Assembly: GCA_018982785.1 (NCBI GenBank) | Contig: JAHHEN010000002.1 | Span: forward strand, 191,001 to 255,000 | Length of the DNA: 64,000 nucleotides | Source of the DNA: Enterococcus innesii | GTDB taxonomy: Bacteria > Bacillota > Bacilli > Lactobacillales > Enterococcaceae | Reading direction: 5' to 3' | In this document: piece after piece, positions 57,245 to 64,000 of the stretch | How the letters are laid out: every line of letters starts with the position of its first letter | Position numbering within the stretch: the first letter of the stretch is position 1 | The notes under the pieces: generated by a model | Told to the model about the DNA's origin: nothing | The model's database searches: none | What the model saw: only the letters and a program-made list of their open reading frames with translations | Translations under genes and position numbers: made by a program

Positions 57245-57393
57245 AAAAACAGCTCCTTTCATAGAAACAAAACCTTCGTTATTCAGCATAACGCAAAAAG
57301 GAAGAAAAGCAAACAGAAGGAGAGCTTCTTTGTGTTGAGGACTAAAGAAAATGCTACTAGAGAGTAGAGGAGTGAAAAAGACAGTGAAACACC

Positions 57394-57422
57394 TTGACTT
57401 TTTCATAGCTTTCTTGTAGTTT
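57394..57422 (+). promoter_or_regulatory. Probable promoter of the T-box hisS-aspS operon
   Basis: TTGACT (57394-57399) and TAGTTT are 17 bases apart; a TATAGATAAT stretch follows within 10 bases and might be the real -10. Confidence 0.5.
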
Positions 57423-57434
57423 ATAGATAATATC

Positions 57435-57662
57435 AAAAATCAGTGAAGGATCGAGTACTTTATTCTATTCCTTAGAAGAGAAAACTGCCCCGGCTGAAAG
57501 CAGTTTAGGACGTGTAAAGGAAAGACAATCTGGAGATGAACAGAAGAAAAGCTGTTCCGTGACCGAGCGTTAATCGAGAGGAGAAGAACATTTCTCGAAT
57601 TTAGGTGGTACCGCGTGTAATCAAAACTCGCCCTTGTATAAAAAAACAAGGGCGAGTTTTTT
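57435..57662 (+). promoter_or_regulatory. T-box riboswitch (Asp specifier) upstream of hisS-aspS
   Basis: The T-box sequence GAATTTAGGTGGTACCGCG is at 57597-57615. Stem I shows the AGTA element (57454-57457) and the apical AGAGA-like and GGCTGAAAGCAG segments. In the specifier loop the 3' side reads GAAAGACA, giving GAC (57524-57526), an aspartate codon. The terminator (57623-57662) is a 15-bp stem AAAACTCGCCCTTGT and complement with T run. Uncharged tRNA-Asp would prevent termination. An Asp specifier is known in hisS-aspS leaders of Firmicutes. Confidence 0.9.
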
Positions 57663-57667
57663 GCTGT

Positions 57668-58064
57668 GAATCACTGCGACTGGTCCGCATAGCGGAACAG
57701 AGCAGATGATGACCAGTACTAGGCGACCACAGGGAGCGTAGTAACCATACTAGGAATCACAATGACTGGTCCGCAAAGCGGAACAGAGCAGATGATGACC
57801 AGTACTAGGCGAGTGCAGGGAGCGTAGTAACCATACTAGGAATCACAGCGACTGGCTGAGCAAGACAGAATAGATGATGACCAGTACTAGGCGACCACAG
57901 GGAGCGTAGTAACCGAACTAGGAATCACAATGACTGGTCCGCAAAGCGGAACAGAGCAGATGATGACCAGTACTAGGCGAGTGCAGGGAGCGTAGTAACC
58001 ATACTAGGAATCACTGGGATTGTCTTTTGGAGCAAGACAGAATAGATGATGACCAGCAGCAACC
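57668..58064 (+). repeat. Tandem repeat array B, four 82-86-bp units plus a partial fifth
   Basis: Units start with GAATCAC at 57668, 57754, 57840, 57922 and 58008 (periods 86, 86, 82, 86). Each has a hairpin such as CTGGTCCGC ATA GCGGAACAG, then CAGATGATGA, then TACTA and TAGTA arms enclosing GGCGA...GGGAGCG. Units 3 and 5 carry a different hairpin (TGTCTT/AAGACA type). The array is the same family as array A at 20489 and starts 6 bases after the T-box terminator. It lies inside the hisS leader. See findings. Confidence 0.9.
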
Positions 58065-58209
58065 AACCACTAAAAGCGCAATAACCCAAAAGCCAAACAC
58101 GAGAACAACCCACCCCCATCAACGAGCAACAAACAATAGGTGAATAAGCAAACAAGTAATGAAAGCAAAGAACATGGGCAACCATGAAACAAATAGGAGG
58201 ATGCATACG

Positions 58210-59508
58210 ATGAGTTACCAACGTCCAAAAGGAACCAACGATATTTTGCCAGGAGAATCCGAAAAATGGCAATTTGTGGAAGAAACAGCACGTTTAGTGT
58301 TTCGCGATTACCAATTCAACGAGATTCGGACACCGATTTTTGAGCACTTTGAAGTGATCGCCCGCAGTGTCGGGGACACAACGGATATCGTTTCAAAAGA
58401 AATGTATGATTTCTACGATAAAGGAGAGCGTCATGTGACGTTGCGTCCAGAAGGCACTGCACCGATCGCTCGTTCTTATGTCGAAAACAAACTATTCGGA
58501 CCAGAACATACGAAGCCGTATAAAGTGTTTTACATGGGACCAATGTTCCGTTATGAACGTCCGCAAAAAGGCCGTTTGCGTCAATTCCACCAAATCGGTG
58601 TCGAAGTTTTCGGTTCAGCAAATCCAGCGACCGATGTTGAGACAATGGCGATGGCAATGGATTTTTATCGTCAATTAGGACTGAGTCAATTGCGCTTGGT
58701 CATCAATTCATTAGGCGACAAAGAAACACGCCAAAACTATCGTCAAGCGTTGATCGATTATCTAGCGCCCCATGAAGCAGAGCTTAGTGAGGATTCAAAA
58801 CGCCGCTTGCATGAAAATCCTTTGCGAGTCCTTGACAGCAAAGACAAGCGAGACCAAAAATTTGTGGCAGATGCGCCATCGATCCTAGACTACTTAACGC
58901 CAGATGCCAAGGCACATTTTGAAACCGTAACGAGTATGCTGGATGCGTTGGAGATCCCTTATGAGATCGATTCGAATATGGTGCGTGGTCTGGATTATTA
59001 TACCCACACGATTTTTGAGATCATGAGTGAGGCACCAAAAATGGGGGCGCAAGCCACCATCTGTGCCGGCGGTCGTTACAATCATTTAGTGGAAGAGCTA
59101 GGGGGACCAGAAACACCTGGTTTTGGTTTTGCTTTAGGGATCGAACGTTTATTGATCACTATGGAAGCCGAAGAAGTTGTGATTCCTGCTTTGAATGAGT
59201 TAGATGCGTATGTGGTTGGTTTGGGACAAGAAACCAATTTAGAAGCGCTGAAAGTCGTGCAAGCGATTCGTAATTTCGGTTTTTCTGCCGATCGTGATTT
59301 CATGGATCGTAAAGCCAAAGCCCAGTTCAAATCTGCTGATAAACAAGGGGCACGGTTGGTTCTGACTCTAGGCGAAACAGAATTAGCAGAACAAGTGATC
59401 AATATCAAATCCATGGCAAGCCGTGAAGAAAAACAATTTCCGTTAGCGGATCTTTATGCCCGCTTCGATGAGATCTACGATGAAATGACAACCAAAATGT
59501 TTGAGTGA
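58210..59508 (+). CDS. hisS: Histidyl-tRNA synthetase
   Basis: 432-residue class II synthetase. Start [16 protein letters not shown], motif 2 region [16 protein letters not shown], the histidine-specific LVRGLDYYT-type block ([14 protein letters not shown]) and motif 3 [11 protein letters not shown], then the anticodon-binding domain. ATG 58210 is set by AGGAGG 10 bases upstream; earlier ATGs lack spacing. Twelve bases before aspS in a T-box operon. Confidence 0.97.
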   Translation: MSYQRPKGTNDILPGESEKWQFVEETARLVFRDYQFNEIRTPIFEHFEVIARSVGDTTDIVSKEMYDFYDKGERHVTLRPEGTAPIARSYVENKLFGPEHTKPYKVFYMGPMFRYERPQKGRLRQFHQIGVEVFGSANPATDVETMAMAMDFYRQLGLSQLRLVINSLGDKETRQNYRQALIDYLAPHEAELSEDSKRRLHENPLRVLDSKDKRDQKFVADAPSILDYLTPDAKAHFETVTSMLDALEIPYEIDSNMVRGLDYYTHTIFEIMSEAPKMGAQATICAGGRYNHLVEELGGPETPGFGFALGIERLLITMEAEEVVIPALNELDAYVVGLGQETNLEALKVVQAIRNFGFSADRDFMDRKAKAQFKSADKQGARLVLTLGETELAEQVINIKSMASREEKQFPLADLYARFDEIYDEMTTKMFE

Positions 59509-59519
59509 GGAGAAAAAGA

Positions 59520-61295
59520 ATGACAAAACGTACAGTATATTGCGGGTTAGTAAATGAGACCCATTTAAACCAGACAGTGACACTAAAAGGCTGGGTGCAA
59601 AAGCGCCGTGACTTAGGTGGCGTGATTTTTATTGACTTACGCGACCGGGTAGGGATCGTGCAAATCGTCTTCAATCCTGAGGTTTCGAAAGAAGCCTGGG
59701 AAATCGCGGACAAATGCCGCAGCGAATATGTATTAGAAGTAACGGGTCAAGTCATCAATCGTGCACCAGAAGCCATCAATCCGAAAATGGTGACAGGTGC
59801 CTATGAAGTGATGATCAGCGAAATCACGATTTTAAACACTGCAAAAACACCAGCCTTTTTGATTGAAGATGATCAAACCGTTGGCGACGAGATTCGCATG
59901 AAATACCGTTATTTAGACTTGCGTCGTCCAAAAATGACGAACAACATCGTGATGCGGGCGAAAACGACGCAAGCGATCCGCAATTTCTTAGACACGAACG
60001 ACTTCTTAGATATCGAAACACCTTATCTAGGAAAATCAACACCAGAGGGCGCGCGGGATTATTTGGTTCCTTCACGGATCTATCCAGGTCATTTCTATGC
60101 GTTGCCACAATCACCACAAATTTTTAAACAGTTATTGATGGGTGCTGGCTTCGATCGCTACTATCAAATCGTACGTTGCTTCCGTGACGAAGATTTGCGG
60201 GGCGACCGTCAACCTGAATTTACCCAAGTCGATATCGAAACCTCTTTCTTGACGGCAGAAGAAATTCAAACCTATACGGAAGAGCTATTGGCAAAAGTGA
60301 TGCGAGAAGTCAAAGGCATCGAAGTTACCTTGCCATTCCCACGGATGACCTATGATGAGGCAATGGGACGCTACGGCAGTGACAAACCAGATACACGGTT
60401 TGACATGGAGCTTATCGACTTATCAGAAGTTGTGAAAGACGTTGATTTTAAAGTCTTCCAAATGGCTCTTGAAAAAGGCGGCGTTGTGAAAGTCTTAAAC
60501 GCCAAAGGGGCTGCAGACAAATACTCCAGAAAAGACATGGACAATCTAGGTCATTACGCTGGCCAATTTGGTGCCAAAGGATTGGCATGGGTCAAAGTTG
60601 AAGAAGATGGATTGAAAGGACCGATCGCTAAATTCTTAACGGAAGCAACCGACGCGATTATTGCAGCAGCCAATGCGGAAGTTGGCGATATTCTGATGTT
60701 TGGTGCCGATTCCTTTGAGATCGTTTCAGCAACGTTAGGTGCGATCCGTAATAAATTAGGAAAAGAATTAGGCTTGATCGACGAGAGCAAATTCAACTTC
60801 CTATGGGTTACTGACTGGCCGCAATTTGAATACGATGAAGAAGCAGGTCGCTATGTTTCTGCTCACCATCCGTTCACATTGCCAAAAGAAAGCGATCTGC
60901 CGTTGTTAACGACAGACCCTTCAAAAGTCTATGCGCAAGCCTACGATATCGTGCTAAACGGTTACGAGCTAGGTGGCGGATCATTGCGTATCCATACACG
61001 GGAAGTGCAAGAGCAAATGTTTGAAGCGCTAGGCTTCTCACGTCGCGAGATGCAAAATCAATTTGGCTTCTTATTGGATGCTTTGGATTATGGTTTCCCA
61101 CCACATGGCGGCATCGCCCTTGGGTTAGACCGATTAGTGATGCTATTGGCTGGTGAAGAAAACATTCGCGAAGTCATTGCCTTCCCTAAAAATGGGAAAG
61201 CGGCTGATCCAATGTCACAAGCACCAAGTACCGTTTCACCAATGCAACTGTTTGACTTGAGCATTGATGTAACAACGGTTGAAGAAAACGAATAA
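59520..61295 (+). CDS. aspS: Aspartyl-tRNA synthetase
   Basis: 591-residue class II synthetase with N-terminal OB-fold ([21 protein letters not shown]), catalytic motif 2 ([16 protein letters not shown]), the bacterial GAD insertion domain (about 300-420), and motif 3 [21 protein letters not shown] precedes ATG 59520. Its presence agrees with the Asp codon in the upstream T-box. Confidence 0.97.
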   Translation: MTKRTVYCGLVNETHLNQTVTLKGWVQKRRDLGGVIFIDLRDRVGIVQIVFNPEVSKEAWEIADKCRSEYVLEVTGQVINRAPEAINPKMVTGAYEVMISEITILNTAKTPAFLIEDDQTVGDEIRMKYRYLDLRRPKMTNNIVMRAKTTQAIRNFLDTNDFLDIETPYLGKSTPEGARDYLVPSRIYPGHFYALPQSPQIFKQLLMGAGFDRYYQIVRCFRDEDLRGDRQPEFTQVDIETSFLTAEEIQTYTEELLAKVMREVKGIEVTLPFPRMTYDEAMGRYGSDKPDTRFDMELIDLSEVVKDVDFKVFQMALEKGGVVKVLNAKGAADKYSRKDMDNLGHYAGQFGAKGLAWVKVEEDGLKGPIAKFLTEATDAIIAAANAEVGDILMFGADSFEIVSATLGAIRNKLGKELGLIDESKFNFLWVTDWPQFEYDEEAGRYVSAHHPFTLPKESDLPLLTTDPSKVYAQAYDIVLNGYELGGGSLRIHTREVQEQMFEALGFSRREMQNQFGFLLDALDYGFPPHGGIALGLDRLVMLLAGEENIREVIAFPKNGKAADPMSQAPSTVSPMQLFDLSIDVTTVEENE

Positions 61296-61330
61296 GCGTT
61301 AAACCCATGATGAAATGAGTGATGAAATAG

Positions 61331-61376
61331 AAATTGGTGAATGAATGAAAAAAGTTCATGAGAATTCACCCATTTC
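61331..61376 (+). terminator. Weak terminator after aspS
   Basis: GGTGAAT (61336-61342) pairs with ATTCACC (61364-61370), extended by AAAT/ATTT; T tract is interrupted. Confidence 0.55.
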
Positions 61377-61451
61377 TTTCATTGCTCGTTTCTTTTTTTA
61401 TGTGCTGAAGTATAATAAAGGCAAATCAAAAAAGTGAGGCTATGAAATGCA

Positions 61452-62327
61452 ATGACTCCTCTGTTTAAATGGCTCCCTCATCCGGAATATGCCAACAAAC
61501 TTTCATTCTCGATCGTGTACGCACTGCTGGCATCGATTGCGGTCAATTTTTTCTATCAGCCGGGCAATATTTATTCCAGCGGCATTACCGGTGTCGCTCA
61601 GATCATTACTACGATCTCAAGAGAATGGATCGGGTTTTATATCCCCTTATCTCTTGCGCTATTATTGTTGAATGTGCCATTATTTTTTCTTGGCTGGTTT
61701 AAGATCGGCCACAAATTTACGATCTTTACTGGAATCACTGTTTTATTGACATCCTTATTCGTGCAAATTTTGCCAGAAGAAACCGTCACGACGGACCCGA
61801 TGATCTGTGCGATTTTCGGTGGTGCCATCAATGGAGTGGGGATCGGCTATGCCTTGAAGAATGGTCTTTCTTCCGGAGGGCTGGATTTTGTCAGCATTGC
61901 CATACGCAAACGGACAGGGAAGACGATCGGCTCGATATCGATTTTCTTTAACATTGTTATTTTGTTCGCCGCTGGGATCTTGTTTGGCTGGCAATATGCG
62001 TTGTATAGTGCGATCGCGATTTTTGTCAGTGGAAAAGTGACGGATGCGGTCTTTACGAAACAAAAGAAAATGCAGGTGACGATCATCACTCGCAACCCAG
62101 AAGAAGTCATTCAGACGATCCAAAAACATATGCGGCGAGGCATTACCATCATCAATGAAGCCGAAGGAGCCTACAAACATGACAAACAAACGGTTTTGCT
62201 GACGGTAGTCACACGCTTTGAACTGCCGATGCTGCGCAGTGCTATGAAAGAAGCCGATCCAAAAGCCTTTGTTAGTATTGCGGAAAATGTCCAGATTTTG
62301 GGTCGGTTTTATGAAGAAGAACTGTAA
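61452..62327 (+). CDS. YitT-family membrane protein (DUF161 with C-terminal DUF2179)
   Basis: 291 residues. Five or six membrane segments in the first 200 residues (QPGNIYSSGITGVAQI, LSSGGLDFVSIAIRKRTG are family motifs), then a soluble DUF2179 ligand-binding-like domain (about 205-285). Role unknown in detail. Start ATG 61452 is 13 bases from GTGAGG; an out-of-frame ATG at 61443 is nearer to it. Confidence 0.88.
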   Translation: MTPLFKWLPHPEYANKLSFSIVYALLASIAVNFFYQPGNIYSSGITGVAQIITTISREWIGFYIPLSLALLLLNVPLFFLGWFKIGHKFTIFTGITVLLTSLFVQILPEETVTTDPMICAIFGGAINGVGIGYALKNGLSSGGLDFVSIAIRKRTGKTIGSISIFFNIVILFAAGILFGWQYALYSAIAIFVSGKVTDAVFTKQKKMQVTIITRNPEEVIQTIQKHMRRGITIINEAEGAYKHDKQTVLLTVVTRFELPMLRSAMKEADPKAFVSIAENVQILGRFYEEEL

Positions 62328-62340
62328 AAAAGGAGTTGAA

Positions 62341-62371
62341 AAAAGTATTTCTTTATAGAAGTACTTTTTTT
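62341..62371 (+). terminator. Terminator after the YitT-family gene
   Basis: AAAGTATTTCT-TTAT-AGAAGTACTTT (one G-T pair) followed by T run. Confidence 0.8.
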
Positions 62372-62524
62372 CGCCAAAAATTAATTTTTTTGAAATATAG
62401 CAGATGTTGCTAGCTTTATATGGGGGATTTCTGGTAAATTATGAGAGTATGGAATCAATAGCGTTCATGCTGAAATTGTTTTTTTATGAAACAATTGGAT
62501 CAATTAGAGAAAAGTGGTTGGAGA

Positions 62525-64000
62525 ATGAACAAACGTTTAAGTACAAGCCGCTATATTACCGGGTTCGACGGCATTCGCACCTTGGCAGTCATCGGCGTTA
62601 TTTTATATCATTTACTACCTACTCATATGCGAGGCGGGTATTTAGGAGTTCCAGTATTCTTTGTCGTATCAGGTTATTTAATCACTGACTTGCTGAGGCA
62701 AGAGTGGGATCAAAACGGCAAAATCAAAGTCAAAGATTTTTATGTACGGCGGATGAAACGGCTTTATCCAGGAATGGTGGTGATGCTGCTTATCTCAGCA
62801 GCGTATATCACTTTGTTCCAGCGAAACCTGCTGAATAATTTGCGCGGGGTTTTTGTTAGCTCGTTGCTGTATTACAACAACTGGTGGCAGATCAATCATG
62901 GGTTATCCTATTTTGATCGGTTCGGCAATGAATCCCCCTTTACCCATCTGTGGTCACTGGCTGTGGAGGGACAGAACTATCTGATTTGGCCTTTAGTGTT
63001 TATTTTGTTGATGAAAATCGGCAAGCAGAGGCATCGCGCCTTTAAATTTACTGCCGCAGTCACGATTTTATCGGCAATTCTGTTAGCGGTCCTTTACACA
63101 CCAGGCGCTGATCCAACACGGGTCTATTATGGAACGGATACGCGGCTCTTTTCGATCTGGATGGGGAGTGCCTTAGCATTCATTTGGCCAAGTACCCACT
63201 TGAAGAAAGAGATACCGCAAAAAGCCAAACGGGTCTTAAATATCTCTGGTTTTGCTTCCTTGGCTGGTCTGATCGCAGCGTTCTTTTTCTTAGATGATCA
63301 TTTAACCTTTGTCTATTATGGCGGCATGTTCTTGATCAGTATCCTATGTACGATTCTTGTGGCAGTCACCGCTCATCCCGGAGCCAGTTTGAATCGGGTA
63401 TTGAGTAATCCGATTTTCAGTTATATCGGCAAGCGCAGTTATGGGATCTATTTGTATCAATTTCCAGTGATGATATTTTACGAAGCAAAAGTGGGAAATA
63501 TCGGTGAGAACGTGCTGATGCACACGTTAGTGGAACTATTCTTGATCTTGTTTATCAGTGAATTGTCCTATCGGTTTATCGAAAACCCAATGCGTAAATT
63601 CCAGTACAAAGATACATTCAGAACGGTCCGCGGTTGGTTCAGTAAACCAATTTTTAGTTGGAAAAAACCGTGGTTAGTGCCCAGCTTAATCATTACCCTC
63701 GTTGCTTTGTTTGGCGTCGTGACTGCACCGACGAATTATGTCGATGCCCAGCAGCAGCAGTTGAGAGACAACATTGCGGCCAATAAAAAAGCGGCTGAGC
63801 AATCGCAAAAGAATGCGAACGCTGAAGGCAATGAAACGGACGATGAGGCGAACACGAGTGAAGATGAAAAAAATATCATGGAAAAGTATGATCTAACAGC
63901 AGCCCAAGTGAAAAAAGCAGAATCTCTTGAAATCACGGCTTTTGGTGATTCTGTGATGCTGGATGCAACGGCTGACTTGAAAGAAGTCTTTACCCAAGCG
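62525..64000 (+). CDS. Acyltransferase 3 family membrane protein (OatA-like), cut by window end
   Basis: 492 codons are visible without a stop. The N-terminal acyltransferase-3 domain has about ten membrane segments, with ITGFDGIRTLAVIGV at the start, the conserved His-Leu block FTHLWSLAVEGQNYLIWP, and SYGIYLYQFP. After a Gln/Ala/Glu-rich linker (about 405-455) the frame enters AFGDSVMLDA, the Gly-Asp-Ser block of an SGNH esterase domain. This is the layout of peptidoglycan O-acetyltransferase OatA. An in-frame ATG at 62486 exists; neither start has an ideal ribosome site. Confidence 0.9.
   Translation, partial: MNKRLSTSRYITGFDGIRTLAVIGVILYHLLPTHMRGGYLGVPVFFVVSGYLITDLLRQEWDQNGKIKVKDFYVRRMKRLYPGMVVMLLISAAYITLFQRNLLNNLRGVFVSSLLYYNNWWQINHGLSYFDRFGNESPFTHLWSLAVEGQNYLIWPLVFILLMKIGKQRHRAFKFTAAVTILSAILLAVLYTPGADPTRVYYGTDTRLFSIWMGSALAFIWPSTHLKKEIPQKAKRVLNISGFASLAGLIAAFFFLDDHLTFVYYGGMFLISILCTILVAVTAHPGASLNRVLSNPIFSYIGKRSYGIYLYQFPVMIFYEAKVGNIGENVLMHTLVELFLILFISELSYRFIENPMRKFQYKDTFRTVRGWFSKPIFSWKKPWLVPSLIITLVALFGVVTAPTNYVDAQQQQLRDNIAANKKAAEQSQKNANAEGNETDDEANTSEDEKNIMEKYDLTAAQVKKAESLEITAFGDSVMLDATADLKEVFTQA

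Noticed and set aside
57973-58291. Leftward open frames over the end of repeat array B and the hisS start
   Set aside because: Low-complexity Leu/Phe/Cys-rich translations without a ribosome site, antisense to the hisS leader.
62404-62688. 94-codon frame upstream of and overlapping the acyltransferase
   Set aside because: It is out of frame with the clear acyltransferase-3 coding sequence starting near 62525 and has no family resemblance.
1-64000. Insertion sequences, prophage, integrated plasmid
   Set aside because: I found no transposase, integrase or phage gene and no terminal inverted repeats around any block; the glycan and polyol clusters show no sharp compositional edge by eye.

Overview
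The window looks like chromosome of a low-to-mid GC Gram-positive coccus of the Lactobacillales, most probably an Enterococcus (casseliflavus/gallinarum group is a guess, not proven). Support: rpsO-pnp, infC-rpmI-rplT and T-box-hisS-aspS orders, a complete lower mevalonate pathway operon (mvaK1-mvaD-mvaK2-idi2), an H2O-forming-type NADH oxidase, a Qnr-like pentapeptide protein, strong GGAGG ribosome sites and U-rich intrinsic terminators. I see no insertion sequence, phage, CRISPR array, rRNA or tRNA gene.

Layout. 1-19.95 kb: a glycan-foraging locus with an AraC/YesN-type regulator, two GH20 hexosaminidases, two GH29 fucosidases, a YesL-type membrane protein, an LplABC-like oligosaccharide ABC importer without its own ATPase, GH38 alpha-mannosidase, GH3, GH1 and an RpiR/SIS regulator. 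20.0-23.1 kb: rpsO and pnp separated by a tandem repeat array. 23.2-26.1 kb: 6-phospho-beta-glucosidase plus a lone cellobiose-type PTS EIIC. 26.1-28.3 kb: a P1B-type metal ATPase behind a Fur-like box. 28.3-32.5 kb: mevalonate operon. 32.7-36.7 kb: deoxynucleoside kinase, CorA-like transporter, pentapeptide-repeat protein, nox. 36.7-38.2 kb: infC-rpmI-rplT with an attenuator leader. 38.3-40.6 kb: ABC exporter and an XRE regulator. 41.0-50.6 kb: a divergent cluster with glucitol-type PTS (EIIBC, EIIC, GutM, EIIA), a SAF-domain oxidoreductase of the family that contains DXR-like (DRL) enzymes, a SorC regulator, and a complete acetoin-type E1alpha-E1beta-E2-E3 dehydrogenase. 50.8-53.5 kb: ECF transporter. 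53.7-56.5 kb: two-component system plus PepSY lipoprotein. 56.5-57.2 kb: a 56-aa small protein and a hotdog thioesterase. 57.4-61.3 kb: Asp-type T-box, second tandem repeat array, hisS-aspS. 61.4-64 kb: YitT-family membrane protein and an OatA-like acyltransferase cut by the window end.

The most interesting system is 41.0-50.6 kb. The gene content fits an undescribed (to my knowledge) catabolic route in which a polyol such as 2-C-methyl-D-erythritol is imported and phosphorylated, converted by the DRL-like enzyme to 1-deoxy-D-xylulose 5-phosphate (an acetoin-like ketol), and cleaved by the acetoin-type complex to acetyl-CoA and glyceraldehyde 3-phosphate. This is inference. A second unusual feature is a family of 82-88 bp tandem repeats with covarying hairpins, placed immediately downstream of intrinsic terminators at two distant sites (20.5 kb and 57.7 kb).

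A warning about the sequence itself: at least eleven frameshifts break ten genes, including pnp, mvaK1 and mvaD, and every one is repaired by adding exactly one base to a homopolymer run. This points to under-called homopolymers in the assembly rather than gene decay; I therefore annotate those genes as single CDSs.
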